64,000 nucleotides of DNA from Prochlorococcaceae cyanobacterium jk18x22bins.40 (lineage in GTDB: Bacteria; Cyanobacteriota; Cyanobacteriia; PCC-6307; Cyanobiaceae). The notes beneath the pieces were generated by a model. That model saw only the letters and a program-made list of their open reading frames with translations. It ran no database searches and had not been told where the DNA came from. Position numbers and translations under genes: made by a program. The DNA lies in contig JAJDVL010000023.1 in assembly GCA_022826155.1 (NCBI GenBank), forward strand, positions 62,001 through 126,000, in the 5' to 3' direction. Positions within the stretch are counted from its first letter, which is position 1, and each line of letters opens with the position of its first letter. Shown one piece after another: positions 19,833-29,518 of the stretch.

Positions 19833-21961
19833 CGACCAACACCACCAACCCCCTGATCTTGGGTCAGGGCCTCCCCCCCTATGAGCAATTCACGCCTGAG
19901 GCCATTGGGGCAGGGATGCCGGAACTGCTGCAGCACCTGGAGGCAGCGCTTGCCCACCATGAAGCCAATCTCACCATTCTGGAGGACCCCACCTGGGAAC
20001 AGGTGATGGATACCCTGCACCACCTTGAGGAGCGGCTCCGCTGGGCCTGGGGTGTGGTGAATCACCTGACGATGGTTTGCGACAGTGACGCCCTGCGGCA
20101 GGTACACAGCCAACATCAATCCGCTGTGGTGCGCTTTTACAACCGCCTGGGCCAAAGCAAGACCCTTTACAATGCCCTGCAGCAGTTGCAGCAGCGGCAC
20201 CGGGAGGGGACGTTGTCATTGGACAGGGTGCAGCAACGCATCCTGACGAGGGCGGTGCAGGTCATGGAGCTACAGGGGGTGGGACTGGAGCCGGAGCAGC
20301 GCCAAGCGTTTAATGCCGCCAGTATCCGCTTGGCGGAGCTGTCCACCAGCTACAGCAACCACGTGCTTGATGCCACCAAGGCCTGGAGCCTCTTGCTCAA
20401 GGATCCTCAGCAGGTGGATGGTCTGCCGGAGAGCCTACGGGAGCTCATGGCTGCCGCAGCCCGTGAGTCAGGCCACAGTGAGGCCACCGCAGCAGATGGC
20501 CCGTGGAAGCTGGGGTTGGATCTGCCCCGCTACGGCCCCTTTCTGCGCTACAGCCGCCAGCGGCACCTGCGGGAGCAGGCCTACCGTGCTTATGTGAGTC
20601 GGGCCTCCGCCGGGGACACGGACAATCGCCCCCTCATCCGCGAGATCCTGACCCTGCGCCATCAGCAAGCCCAGCGGTTGGGCTATGAAACCTGGGCCCA
20701 GGTGTCCCTGGTGAGCAAGATGGCTGGGTCCGTGGAAGAGATTGAGCAGTTGGTGGAGGAGTTGCGCCGGCCCAGCCAGCTAGCCGCGGCCAGGGAGTTG
20801 GAGCAGTTGCGCCAGTTGGCCAAGGAGATGGGCGCCCCTGACGGGGAGCACCTGAAGCCCTGGGACGTGTCCTACTGGAGTGAGCAACTGCGCCGCCGCC
20901 GCTTTGATCTGGATAGCGAAGCCCTGCGCCCCTGGTTCCCCCTGGAACAGGTGTTGGAGGGACTTTTTGGCCTCTGTGAACGGTTGTTTGCCATCCGCAT
21001 TCTGCCGGCTGACGGAGAGGCCCCCACATGGCACAAGGACGTGCGGTTTTTCCAGGTCGTGGATCAAGGGCAGAACACTCCCATTGCTTCCTTCTACCTG
21101 GATTCCTACGCACGGCCTGGACAAAAGCGCGGTGGGGCCTGGATGGATGAGTGCCTGGTGCGGCAGCGGAACCACCAGGGCCAGGTGGTTCACCCCGTGG
21201 CTTACCTCATCTGCAACCAAACGCCACCGGTCAACGGCACCCCCAGTTTGATGACCTTCATGGAGGTGCAAACCCTGTTCCATGAATTTGGCCATGGGCT
21301 ACAGCACATGCTCACCACCATCGACCGGCCCCAGGCTGCTGGCCTCAATCTGGTGGAGGATGACGCCATCGAACTGGCCAGCCAGTTCATGGAGAACTGG
21401 TGCTACGACCAGTCCACCATTATGGCCATGGCCCGCCACTGGCAAACCGGAGCACCCCTGCCGGAATCCGAGTTTGGAAAAATCAGCGCCGCCCGCGCCT
21501 TCATGGCCGGCACGGCAATGTTGCGACAGCTAGGTTTTGCCCAGGGTGACTTGAAACTCCATACCCGCTGGAGACCTGACAGCCAGGAAACACCAGAAGT
21601 CATGTGGCGCCGCGTCGCCACCGCCATGGCAGCGATGCCCCCCATTGCGGAAGATGCCACCGTCTGCAGCTTTGAGCATCTGTTTGCGGGGGGATACGCC
21701 GCTGGATATTATGCCTATAAGTGGTCTGAAGTGTTAAGCGCAGATGCCTTTGCCGCCTTTGAGGAGGTGGGGTTGGCGAATGAAGCGGCCATCCGCGCCC
21801 TGGGCAAGCGTTACCGGGATACGGTGCTGAGCCTGGGGGGCAGCCGGCACGCCGGGGAGGTGTTCGGCGCCTTCCGCGGGCGCGAACCGTCCACGGAACC
21901 TCTGCTGCGCCACTCCGGCTTGGTGGGTGAGGACGAAGAGAGTCCCCGTGCTCAAGATTAA
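19829..21961 (+). CDS. prlC: M3-family oligopeptidase (oligopeptidase A / PrlC type)
   Basis: 710 residues. The zinc motif HEFGH is at residues 485-489 ([12 protein letters not shown]), followed by the third-ligand region [18 protein letters not shown] near 510. It degrades short peptides in the cytoplasm, including signal-peptide remnants. No ATG or GTG is available at the homologous start; translation must begin at TTG 19829, which overlaps the pdhA stop in the sequence TTGA. Re-initiation after pdhA termination is the likely mechanism. Confidence 0.92.
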   Translation: MTTNTTNPLILGQGLPPYEQFTPEAIGAGMPELLQHLEAALAHHEANLTILEDPTWEQVMDTLHHLEERLRWAWGVVNHLTMVCDSDALRQVHSQHQSAVVRFYNRLGQSKTLYNALQQLQQRHREGTLSLDRVQQRILTRAVQVMELQGVGLEPEQRQAFNAASIRLAELSTSYSNHVLDATKAWSLLLKDPQQVDGLPESLRELMAAAARESGHSEATAADGPWKLGLDLPRYGPFLRYSRQRHLREQAYRAYVSRASAGDTDNRPLIREILTLRHQQAQRLGYETWAQVSLVSKMAGSVEEIEQLVEELRRPSQLAAARELEQLRQLAKEMGAPDGEHLKPWDVSYWSEQLRRRRFDLDSEALRPWFPLEQVLEGLFGLCERLFAIRILPADGEAPTWHKDVRFFQVVDQGQNTPIASFYLDSYARPGQKRGGAWMDECLVRQRNHQGQVVHPVAYLICNQTPPVNGTPSLMTFMEVQTLFHEFGHGLQHMLTTIDRPQAAGLNLVEDDAIELASQFMENWCYDQSTIMAMARHWQTGAPLPESEFGKISAARAFMAGTAMLRQLGFAQGDLKLHTRWRPDSQETPEVMWRRVATAMAAMPPIAEDATVCSFEHLFAGGYAAGYYAYKWSEVLSADAFAAFEEVGLANEAAIRALGKRYRDTVLSLGGSRHAGEVFGAFRGREPSTEPLLRHSGLVGEDEESPRAQD

Positions 21962-21980
21962 TAATGAGGAAAATCTCAAA

Positions 21981-22715
21981 ATGGCTCCACGGAAGGCTCC
22001 CACTCCCCAAATGATCCGAACCAACCTACGCAGAGTCATGGATTTGCTGTTGAATCTAACGGGAAAGTTATGGAAATATGGTCTTAAATCTTTTCTATAC
22101 GAAAAAATGCCGAAAATCATTGGATTCATTTTACCAAAAACCATAAACCTGCTCTGGAGAGTCATCAAATATGTTGTATCAGCAATCAGTAATTCACTTA
22201 TATGGAATCTAATCAAGAGCATTGCGAATGCTATAGTCAACATTATCAGCATTTCAGTTATCTTCTGGATTGCATGGAATTTCTATCTTGAGCCCAAAAT
22301 CAGCACTCTATTTCATCCCTTTAGGGATTATATTTCCCGCACCATTTATACTTTTAGAGATGGTGCGGCAAGCATTGGCCATGGCTTGGCCCATGGCGCT
22401 TCCACTGTCGTCCACGGCATAGGGCATGGAGCACGGGCTCTGGGTCATGCTCTGGGTCATGGGGCAGTTGGTATTGGCCACGGCATTGCCCATGGTGCCT
22501 CCTTTGTGGGCCATGGCGTGGGTGCTGGAGCGCAGGCGTTAGGGGATGACTTGGCCCATGGCGCTCCCACTGTCGGCCACGGCATAGGGCATGGAGCACG
22601 GGCTCTGGGTCATGCTCTGGGTCGTGGGGCAGTTGGCATTGGCCACGGCATTTCCCATGGCGCCTCCTTTGTGGGCCATGGCATGTGGCAGGCAGTTCAG
22701 CAGTTAAGTCTTTAA
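21981..22715 (+). CDS. Membrane protein with ten Gly/His-rich 11-residue repeats
   Basis: 244 residues. The first 58 are basic, about 60-117 are strongly hydrophobic (two to three membrane segments: [39 protein letters not shown]). Residues 133-242 are ten exact 11-residue units of the type GHGIxHGAxxV, with His mostly at unit positions 2 and 6. The ATG at 21981 follows a GAGGA at about 10 nt; a GTG at 21927 inside prlC is less likely. The 5' half is clearly AT-richer than the neighbours. I know no named family. The 11-residue period suits an amphipathic helix, as in LEA and synuclein proteins, and the His column suggests metal or pH response; both are inference. Confidence 0.7.
   Translation: MAPRKAPTPQMIRTNLRRVMDLLLNLTGKLWKYGLKSFLYEKMPKIIGFILPKTINLLWRVIKYVVSAISNSLIWNLIKSIANAIVNIISISVIFWIAWNFYLEPKISTLFHPFRDYISRTIYTFRDGAASIGHGLAHGASTVVHGIGHGARALGHALGHGAVGIGHGIAHGASFVGHGVGAGAQALGDDLAHGAPTVGHGIGHGARALGHALGRGAVGIGHGISHGASFVGHGMWQAVQQLSL
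22377..22706 (+). repeat. Tandem 165-bp duplication encoding 2 x 5 hendecad units
   Basis: Two adjacent 165-bp copies, 22377-22541 and 22542-22706, each encode five 11-residue units. They differ at a minority of positions; for example both contain CACGGCATAGGGCATGGAGC and CATGGAGCACGGGCTCTGGG. The fifth unit of copy 1 ([11 protein letters not shown]) and the first of copy 2 ([11 protein letters not shown]) have lost some His. Confidence 0.9.
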
Positions 22716-22776
22716 CAACTCCAGCCCAGGCACCGGAAGCTCCCTTAGACTGGGGACAAGTCGAGCGTTTGCCTCC

Positions 22777-22896
22777 GTGACTCCCTCTCTTTCAGCGTTT
22801 CTGAGCAGCCTGGTTTGGGGTGCCGTAATCGTTGTGATCCCCATCGCGGCGGCGCTGCTCTTTGTGAGCCAAGCGGACAAGGTCAGCCGCAACTGA
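22777..22896 (+). CDS. psbX: Photosystem II protein PsbX
   Basis: 39 residues starting with GTG: (M)[19 protein letters not shown], then a continuing transmembrane helix and the tail [13 protein letters not shown]. The TPSL...FLSSL start, single helix and FVSQ-D-V end are the PsbX signature. It is a one-helix PSII subunit near cytochrome b559 that helps quinone turnover at QB. It stands just before ycf66, as in other Synechococcus. Confidence 0.92.
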   Translation: MTPSLSAFLSSLVWGAVIVVIPIAAALLFVSQADKVSRN

Positions 22897-22952
22897 TGCC
22901 CGGCCCGATCACCTACCCTGGGGAGTAACTCCTCACCCCGGCTGAGGTCCCC

Positions 22953-23924
22953 ATGGTCAACACGTCCCTCAACTGGGTCAGCATCGTCGGCATCGTGCTG
23001 ATGTTGGGTGGTGCGCTGTTGTTTTCCTTACGCACCTATAAGCCTGCCCTGTCTCGCGACACGGACGTTTTCTTTGCCGCCGTCGGTCTGCTCTGTGGAG
23101 GAATTCTCTTTTTCCAGGGATGGCGCCTGGATCCGATCTTGCAGTTCAGCCAGTTCCTCCTGGCCACGACAACGGTGTTCTTTGTCTATGAAAGTGTGCG
23201 TCTGCGGGGAGTAACCGCGGAGCAAGCGCGGCGCAGCGAATTCATGGACGACCTGGAAGGGGATGAGCCGCGACCCCGTGTTGCGCCCATTGGCTCCGAA
23301 TTGGATGAGTGGGACACCTTGGAGCGACGACCCTCCAGGGGCCGCCGGGCGTTGGCGGCGGCAGACTGGGATCAGGCCTCCTCCCGTCGGCCCATCCGTC
23401 GCTTCCCTGAAGGGGAGCCACCAGAGTGGAACGAAACCCCTCCATTGCCCGCAAGGCAAAGCTGGGACAGTGACACTCCGCCACCGCCAAACCCCAGCCG
23501 CCACGATCGTGCCCCGGCTGCCCCCAGCCTGACCCCCCAGCGCCCGGGACGCCCCACCGGGCGTGGACTGTCATCCCGCCGTGCCCAGCTTGGGCCGTCC
23601 GAAGAGCGGCTCTCCGCACCCCGTCCACAGCCCCGTGATCAGCGCTCTGCTTCCCAGCCGCAGCAGCGCGGTGACGGACTCCGCGCCAGAAGAGCGAATG
23701 ATCGCTCCGAGCGCCCCCTTGTGGCCCGTCGCCAGCGGCGGCCAGTGGTGCGTCCTGAACCCTTTGACCAGGATCCCAACCTGAAGCTGGCCCGATCCGT
23801 GCCCCGTGCCCCTCTGCCACCCCAGGGGAGGCCGCCCAATCGGAGCCAGAACACAGCCCCGGTCCGTGAGTCCAAATCCAGGCCCGAGGATGAGCGGGAC
23901 AACTCCGCTCGCTTTGATGATTAG
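22953..23924 (+). CDS. ycf66: Ycf66-family protein
   Basis: 323 residues. The N-terminal 85 hold three hydrophobic segments and match Ycf66 (LNWVSIVGIVLMLGGALLFS, then FAAVGLLCGGILFFQGWRLDPI and FSQFLLATTTVFFVYESVRLR by position). The remainder is a long disordered tail rich in Arg, Pro, Ser and Asp, as in cyanobacterial versions. Function in photosynthetic membranes is unknown. It ends 4 nt inside the convergent ABC gene. Confidence 0.88.
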   Translation: MVNTSLNWVSIVGIVLMLGGALLFSLRTYKPALSRDTDVFFAAVGLLCGGILFFQGWRLDPILQFSQFLLATTTVFFVYESVRLRGVTAEQARRSEFMDDLEGDEPRPRVAPIGSELDEWDTLERRPSRGRRALAAADWDQASSRRPIRRFPEGEPPEWNETPPLPARQSWDSDTPPPPNPSRHDRAPAAPSLTPQRPGRPTGRGLSSRRAQLGPSEERLSAPRPQPRDQRSASQPQQRGDGLRARRANDRSERPLVARRQRRPVVRPEPFDQDPNLKLARSVPRAPLPPQGRPPNRSQNTAPVRESKSRPEDERDNSARFDD

Positions 23925-25561
23925 CCCCTAAAGCAGAGTCCCGCCACCGTGCCCTGATCTGTGCCGGGCCGGGGTAGCGCAGGGCAAGCTGCCACCAGCC
24001 TGCGGGTGGCCCTGGCCTGGGGATGAGCAAGGAGAGCGTCTCCAGGGCCTTCCTCCACCACGTGTCCACCATCCAGTACCAGGACCCGATGACAGAAGGA
24101 CGCGGCAATGCCCAGGTCGTGGGTGACAAAAACCACTCCCAATCCAAGGCGATGCTGCAAGTCCTGAAGCAGTTCCAGCATGTCTTTCTGGGTCACGGCG
24201 TCCAGCATTGCCAGGGGTTCATCGCAAAGCAACACCGAGGGTTTGAGGATGAGGGCGCGGGCAATGGCCAGCCGCTGCTGCTGACCACCGCTGAGTTGGC
24301 GGGGCAGGCGATCCAGAAAATCCTCGGGCGGCGTCAGGGCCACAGCCGCCAGAACCTCCAGAACCTTCTCCCGGCCACCACGACGGCTGGCCAGGCCATG
24401 GATCAGGAGGGGATCCAACAGGGCCTGCTCCACCGTCATGGCAGGGTTCAGACAAGCCAGGGGATCTTGAAACACCATCTGCAAGGATCGCCGCAATTGG
24501 CGGTGGCGCTGCCCACCGCCCCGCTGGAGCACAGCTTGGCCATTCAGGACCACCTGGCCGCCCCGCAGAGGCAACAGGCCGGCAAGGGCGTGGCACAGGG
24601 TGCTTTTGCCGCAGCCGGAGGCGCCAACGACGCCAATGGTTTCCCCCGCCTCCAGGTTCAAGTCAATGCCGTCCACAGCCCGAAGCCAGCGGGACCGCCA
24701 AGGCCATGGGCTGGGCTGGGCATGCCAGCAGCGCAGACCCGTCACCTGCAGAAGGGGACGTGTGGAGTTGCGCCTGGGACTGGACTGGCCTTCCTTCAGG
24801 CGGGCAGCAGCCACCAGGGCACGGGTCAAGGGGGTTTGGGGTGTGGCCAGCAGTTGCTGGACGGGTCCGGTTTCCACAAGCTGTCCCTCGGACAAGACCG
24901 CCATCCGCAAACACCAACTACCAGCAAGGGCCAGGTCATGGGTGATCAACAGCAGGGCCGCTCGCTGCTGATTGCACAGGTTGGACAGCGCGGTCATCAC
25001 CTGGGCAGCCACCACCACGTCGAGGGAGGTGGTGGGCTCATCGGCAATCACCAGAGACGGCTCCAAGGCCATGGTCAGGGCAATGCCCAGGCGCTGCCGC
25101 ATGCCGCCACTGAGTTGGTGGGGATACTGGTCCAGGCAGCGGCCGGGCATGTCCACCTGTTCCAGAAGAGACTGGGCTTTTTCCCGGTACCGGTGCCTGG
25201 ACCAGTGGGGTCGATGAGCAGACAGCAGATCAAGCAGGTGGTCCCAGGTGGTGAGCAGTGGATTGAGCCGCGTCATGGGATCTTGAAACACCAGGCCCAC
25301 GGTGGCGCCACGGTGCTGGCGCAGGTGTTGAGGATGTAAGGTGCGTGGATCCCTGCCCGCCACTTGCAACACGCCGTCTCCGGTGCTGCCCCGGGGCAGC
25401 ATGCCCATCACGGCTCTGGCCAGGGTGCTCTTGCCACAGCCGGACGGCCCCACCAGGGCAAGACGATCCCCCGACGCCAACGTCAGAGACACGTTCCGTA
25501 ACACCGGCTGACATTGACGGGGGTAGCGAATGGTCAGCTTGTCAAGCCGGAGAAGGGCCAT
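23921..25561 (-). CDS. Double ABC ATPase of the oligopeptide/nickel (DppD-DppF) type
   Basis: 546 residues with two ATPase domains fused. The first has Walker A GPSGCGKST, signature LSGGMRQR and Walker B VIADEPTTSLD. The second has GASGCGKST, LSGGQQQR and LLCDEPLAMLD. Such fusions power peptide, nickel or similar uptake. No permease or binding protein lies nearby, so partners and substrate are unknown. The ATG at 25561 was preferred over a TTG three codons upstream. It ends tail-to-tail with ycf66. Confidence 0.88.
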   Translation of the reverse strand: MALLRLDKLTIRYPRQCQPVLRNVSLTLASGDRLALVGPSGCGKSTLARAVMGMLPRGSTGDGVLQVAGRDPRTLHPQHLRQHRGATVGLVFQDPMTRLNPLLTTWDHLLDLLSAHRPHWSRHRYREKAQSLLEQVDMPGRCLDQYPHQLSGGMRQRLGIALTMALEPSLVIADEPTTSLDVVVAAQVMTALSNLCNQQRAALLLITHDLALAGSWCLRMAVLSEGQLVETGPVQQLLATPQTPLTRALVAAARLKEGQSSPRRNSTRPLLQVTGLRCWHAQPSPWPWRSRWLRAVDGIDLNLEAGETIGVVGASGCGKSTLCHALAGLLPLRGGQVVLNGQAVLQRGGGQRHRQLRRSLQMVFQDPLACLNPAMTVEQALLDPLLIHGLASRRGGREKVLEVLAAVALTPPEDFLDRLPRQLSGGQQQRLAIARALILKPSVLLCDEPLAMLDAVTQKDMLELLQDLQHRLGLGVVFVTHDLGIAASFCHRVLVLDGGHVVEEGPGDALLAHPQARATRRLVAACPALPRPGTDQGTVAGLCFRG

Positions 25562-25572
25562 CGATTGCAAGG

Positions 25573-26124
25573 TCAGCGCACGTTTTGGCTGGCGTGAAGG
25601 CAGGCTGGCAGGAAGAGGTAGAAGGAGAGCGCAGAGGTGCGCTGTTGGGACGAGACACTCACCTGCTGGGCGCAGATTGACAGATTGCCGGAGACGGAGA
25701 AGTCTACCGGCAAGGCCTCCATGATGCCCAGGGCGCTAATGGAGCCGTCGGAGGCGTCCTTGGTGATGGCAGATCTCAGGGCTTTGGACGGATTCGTTTT
25801 GGCTGAGCGCGGTGTGTACCCACTGGTCACAAAGTCGAGGAATTTCTTTCCTGTGCCGGAGCGCAAAAAGCGGTCGAGGGACACCAGCTTCACCTGATAG
25901 GACTTCTGCAAACCTGCTCTCAACTCGGCCTTCGTCCATCCGGAACTATCGACCAGTTGCTCCAGGCTGCGACCGGCCCGGCCAGTCTTGACAAACCGCG
26001 CCATCTCCTCCACAGACACTTTCTCGAAGGGATCGCCAGCCAAAGCTTCCCCGGGGAAAACCCATGTCGTCACCCCCAGCAGGACCAGGCAGGCGAGCTT
26101 CATGTTGGCCGTGGGCCGGGCCAT
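25573..26124 (-). CDS. Exported DUF1400-like protein
   Basis: 183 residues. A signal peptide (MKLACLVLLGVTTWVFPGEALA-G) follows either ATG 26124 or ATG 26103. The mature region FEKVSVEEMARFVKTGRAGR then LEQLV and SYQVKLVSLDRFLRSGTGKK matches the helical domain found in front of cyanobacterial alpha/beta hydrolases (DUF1400), here standing alone without a hydrolase. It ends 11 nt before the ABC ATPase start. Role unknown. Confidence 0.7.
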   Translation of the reverse strand: MARPTANMKLACLVLLGVTTWVFPGEALAGDPFEKVSVEEMARFVKTGRAGRSLEQLVDSSGWTKAELRAGLQKSYQVKLVSLDRFLRSGTGKKFLDFVTSGYTPRSAKTNPSKALRSAITKDASDGSISALGIMEALPVDFSVSGNLSICAQQVSVSSQQRTSALSFYLFLPACLHASQNVR

Positions 26125-26245
26125 GGACCAGAACCGGCGGCGAGGGACTGGAGCACCGGCTGAAGAGGTCATGTTGACTGGACTGGCTGGGCCAGTAGCC
26201 TAAGCCAATACTTCTGCTTCAAGCTGCCCTGCTTCGGGCTCAACC

Positions 26246-27559
26246 ATGGTCTTGGCCGCACGGTTGCTGCTCATACCCCTGCTCATGGCTGTACTGGCCT
26301 TCTGCCTGGCGGCAGAATTGGCCCTGCTGCGCCTGCGGCCCACCCAGGTTCAGGAACTTACCCCCATCAACCCCGCTGCGGCCGACACGGTGGAACGGCT
26401 GCAGCGCCGCCCGCTCCGTGCCCTGATCCTGACCCAATGGGGCAGTTGCTTTGCCCTGCTGGCGTTGGGTTGGCTGGCACGGGCACTGCTCCCTGACGGC
26501 CTGCAAAGCAGCGGCCTGGCGGTCGTTCTACTGCTGGGCTTGACCCTGCTGGTCGCCCTGGGTGCAAGTCTGCTGCCCAAAGCCATGGTGCTGCACCAGC
26601 CGGAGCGGGCTGCTCTGGCTCTCGGCCCCCAACTTTGGATGGCCACCACCCTCCTGAATGTTCCGCTGCGGGTGCTGGAGCGTTGCAGCCTGAGCATTTT
26701 CAATCTGTTCCGATTGCCCCACAATTGGCATGATCTGGCGCCACCCCTGTCGGCGGGTGAGCTGGAAACCTTGATTGAAACCGACAACGTCACCGGGCTG
26801 CAACCGGATGAGCGCCTCATTCTCGAGGGGGCGTTTTCTCTAAGAGATACCCTGGTGCGGGAAGTCATGATTCCCCGCTCACAGATGGTCACCTTGCCTG
26901 CCGACGTGACCTTCCGCCAGCTCATGGCCGCGGTGCAAAACACCCGCCATGCCCGCTTCCCCGTTCTTGGCCAATCCCTTGACGACGTGAAAGGATTGCT
27001 GGATCTCCGCAGTCTTGCCGGACCCCTGGGGCAAGGAAAGATCCATGGGGACACCCCCATGCAGCCCTACCTCGCCCCGCTGCAGTGCATTGCGGAGACT
27101 GCGTCTTTGGCGGAACTGCTGGCCGCGATTCGTGACGATACCCCCATGCTGCTGGTGGTGGATGATCACGGCGGCACGGAAGGTCTGGTCACAATTGCTG
27201 ATCTCACCAGTGAAATTGTTGGCGAGGACGAGGACGCCGCCAACGGTGAACCTGTTGCAGTAAAAGCTCTGGCCCCGGGCCATTGGTGTTTGGCAGCGGA
27301 CCTAGAAATTGACGAGCTTAACCGCCAGCTCCACATCTCCCTGCCCCAGTCGGAGAAGCACCACACCTTGGCGGGATTCCTGCTGGAGCAATTTCAGCGC
27401 ATCCCCGCTGTGGGCGAGAGCCTCCACTGGCATGAACTTCATTTTGTGGTTCAACGGCTTAAGGGCCCGCGCATTACCCACGTGGAACTGCGCATGCCCC
27501 CCGGCAACTCCGGCCCCCCTGACCCCACTGCCCTGTCGGATGCCCATGGTGGACCATAA
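26246..27559 (+). CDS. CNNM/CorC-type membrane protein with CBS domains
   Basis: 437 residues. A DUF21 (CNNM) membrane domain spans about 1-170, followed by a CBS pair (VREVMIPRSQMVTLPADVTF near 210; HGGTEGLVTIADLTSEIVGE near 310) and a CorC_HlyC C-terminal domain (about 340-425). The family includes Mg2+/Co2+ exporters and is often misnamed hemolysin. Divergent from the DUF1400-like gene. Confidence 0.88.
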   Translation: MVLAARLLLIPLLMAVLAFCLAAELALLRLRPTQVQELTPINPAAADTVERLQRRPLRALILTQWGSCFALLALGWLARALLPDGLQSSGLAVVLLLGLTLLVALGASLLPKAMVLHQPERAALALGPQLWMATTLLNVPLRVLERCSLSIFNLFRLPHNWHDLAPPLSAGELETLIETDNVTGLQPDERLILEGAFSLRDTLVREVMIPRSQMVTLPADVTFRQLMAAVQNTRHARFPVLGQSLDDVKGLLDLRSLAGPLGQGKIHGDTPMQPYLAPLQCIAETASLAELLAAIRDDTPMLLVVDDHGGTEGLVTIADLTSEIVGEDEDAANGEPVAVKALAPGHWCLAADLEIDELNRQLHISLPQSEKHHTLAGFLLEQFQRIPAVGESLHWHELHFVVQRLKGPRITHVELRMPPGNSGPPDPTALSDAHGGP

Positions 27560-27617
27560 TGGGCACAACCGAGGGGGCTGAACTCTGGCTGTGACTCACA
27601 TTGCCCCTGCGTCCGCC

Positions 27618-28607
27618 ATGAAGCCCGTCAGGGTTGGCGTCATTGGAATTGGCAACATGGGCTGGCACCATGCCCGAATCTTGAGTCTGTTGCGGGATGC
27701 GGAGTTGGTGGCGGTGGCGGACACGGATCCCCAACGGTTGGCCATGGCCACGGACCAGTTTGGCTGCCGGGCAGTTCTGAACTACCAGGAATGGCTCCAC
27801 CAAGTGGAGGCGGTTTGCATTGCCGTACCCACGTTGCTCCACCACCAAGTGGGCATGGATTGTTTTCGCGCCAAACTCCATGTCTTGGTGGAAAAACCCA
27901 TCGCCGCCACCCAGGAGGAGGCCCAGGACCTGAATGCAGCGGCAGAAGAAAATCAGCGGCTCCTGCATGTGGGTCATATTGAGCGCTTTAACCCGGCCTT
28001 TCGGGAACTGGTGAAGGTGGTGTCCCATGAAGAGGTGGTGGTGCTGGAGGGACGTCGCCACAGCCCCCATGGAAACCGCGCCAACGACGTGTCCGTTGTG
28101 CTGGATTTGATGATCCACGACATTGATCTGGTGTTGGAGTTGGCCGGTGCCAAGGTGGTGCGCCTGGCCGCCGCCGGTGGGCGCAGCGGCGCGACGGGTC
28201 CCATCGACTATGTCAACGCCACCCTGGGCTTTGGGAACGGGGTAGTGGCCAGCCTGACGGCCAGCAAGATGGCCCATCACAAAATTCGCAGTCTCAGTGC
28301 CCACTGCCGGGATGCCCTGGTGGAGACGGACTTTCTCAATCACACCCTCTGTATTCACCGCCGTGCTCACCAGTGGTATTCCGCTGACCACGGGGAACTC
28401 ATTTACCGTAACGACGGCTTTGTCGAAGAGGTGTCCACCACCTCCATCGAACCCCTGTACGCGGAGTTGGAGAACTTTCTCCGCTGTGTGCGGGGCTTGG
28501 AGGCTTCCGCTGTGGACGGTCAACAGGCCTCCCGCGCCCTGCAACTGGCCCATTGGATTGAACACAGCGTGGACAATCCCGCCATGCATCTGGATACGCC
28601 CATCTAA
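27618..28607 (+). CDS. Gfo/Idh/MocA-family NAD(P)-dependent oxidoreductase
   Basis: 329 residues. The Rossmann motif GVIGIGNMGWHH is at about 6-17, the catalytic EKPIA (VLVEKPIAATQEEA) near residue 95, and HIERFNPAF near residue 125, followed by the mixed alpha/beta substrate domain. Family members oxidise or reduce sugars; its place before a WecG-type glycosyltransferase suggests nucleotide-sugar or cell-surface polysaccharide work. The ATG at 27618 fits the family start better than GTG 27591. Confidence 0.88.
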   Translation: MKPVRVGVIGIGNMGWHHARILSLLRDAELVAVADTDPQRLAMATDQFGCRAVLNYQEWLHQVEAVCIAVPTLLHHQVGMDCFRAKLHVLVEKPIAATQEEAQDLNAAAEENQRLLHVGHIERFNPAFRELVKVVSHEEVVVLEGRRHSPHGNRANDVSVVLDLMIHDIDLVLELAGAKVVRLAAAGGRSGATGPIDYVNATLGFGNGVVASLTASKMAHHKIRSLSAHCRDALVETDFLNHTLCIHRRAHQWYSADHGELIYRNDGFVEEVSTTSIEPLYAELENFLRCVRGLEASAVDGQQASRALQLAHWIEHSVDNPAMHLDTPI

Positions 28608-28613
28608 CGCCAA

Positions 28614-29465
28614 ATGGTGTCAAGCGAATGCCTGACGGCAGAGGTGTTGGGTCTCCCTGTCCACCTCACCCCTCACCTCCTCAGTGCAGCGGAAGCGTTG
28701 GTCTGCCGTGGTGGCCACGTGGTGACCCTGAATGCCGAGATGGCCATGGCCGCCCGCCGCCATGCCCCACTCCGCAGGGTGATTCGAGGGGCTGAGTTGG
28801 TGATTCCTGACGGTGCAGGGGTAGTCTGGGCGTTGCGGCTCCAGGGCCATCGGCTGCGTCGTCAACCCGGCATTGAACTGGCCGAGATGCTGCTAGGCCA
28901 TGCCGCTGCCCGCGGATGGCGAGTGGCCTGGGTGGGGGCACGGGAGGACCGTCTTCAAGCTGCGGCTCGGCTCTGGACCCGGCGCCACCCGCAACTTCGT
29001 CTACAACGCCTCATCCACGGCTACCAACATCCTGACCACTGGCCCATGGTGGAAGAGGATCTACGGCGGCAACAGCCGGACTTGGTGTTTGTGGGCCTCG
29101 GGGCGCCACGGCAGGAGTTGTGGATCGAGAAGGTGAGGCCCCAGGGCCATGGCCTCTGGCTGGGGATCGGGGGCAGCTTTGACGTGTGGAGCGGTTCTGT
29201 ACAGCGAGCACCGGCCTCCATGCAGGCGCTCCAACTGGAATGGTTCTATCGGCTACTCCAGGAGCCGCGACGTTGGCCCCGTATCTTGCAACTACCTGTC
29301 TTTGCAGGCCACGTGCTGATGGAGTTGTCCGGAGCTGCCCTCAGCGGAAGCCGACGGAGGCTTGCCAGACGAAGGCCAGCAACAGGAAGAACAGGGGAAT
29401 CAGCGGCAGAATGTCCACCAGCGGAGCGAAAGGCTGGTAAGCCTCCGGCAGTTGGGCCAGGATAA
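28614..29465 (+). CDS. WecG/TagA/CpsF-family glycosyltransferase
   Basis: 283 residues. Motifs include [14 protein letters not shown] near 36, the acidic [13 protein letters not shown] near 64 and [19 protein letters not shown] near 155. The family transfers N-acetylmannosamine(uronic acid)-type sugars to undecaprenyl-linked acceptors. Domain homology ends near residue 242. The last 41 residues, Arg/Pro/Gly-rich, are encoded by the antisense of psbK and are probably an accidental extension. It follows the oxidoreductase by 6 nt. Confidence 0.88.
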   Translation: MVSSECLTAEVLGLPVHLTPHLLSAAEALVCRGGHVVTLNAEMAMAARRHAPLRRVIRGAELVIPDGAGVVWALRLQGHRLRRQPGIELAEMLLGHAAARGWRVAWVGAREDRLQAAARLWTRRHPQLRLQRLIHGYQHPDHWPMVEEDLRRQQPDLVFVGLGAPRQELWIEKVRPQGHGLWLGIGGSFDVWSGSVQRAPASMQALQLEWFYRLLQEPRRWPRILQLPVFAGHVLMELSGAALSGSRRRLARRRPATGRTGESAAECPPAERKAGKPPAVGPG

Positions 29466-29481
29466 GGGCAGGCTGGACCAT
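29341..29481 (-). CDS. psbK: Photosystem II protein PsbK
   Basis: 46 residues: a short cleavable leader MVQPALILA, then [20 protein letters not shown] and the helix [16 protein letters not shown]. The LPEAY-F-PLVD-LP-IP-FF-LAFVWQ-VGFR pattern is unmistakably PsbK. It stabilises the PSII core near CP43. Except for its first 16 bases it is entirely overlapped on the other strand by the end of the WecG-type gene. It lies 38 nt past the tgt stop, in the same direction, as often seen in Synechococcus. Confidence 0.95.
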   Translation of the reverse strand: MVQPALILAQLPEAYQPFAPLVDILPLIPLFFLLLAFVWQASVGFR

Positions 29482-29518
29482 GGGGTTTGATTCCGTGATG
29501 AGCAGCAGAATCTGAAAG

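Noticed and set aside
24023-25339. 438-codon plus-strand frame opposite the ABC ATPase
   Set aside because: Shadow frame; composition is the complement of the ATPase motifs.
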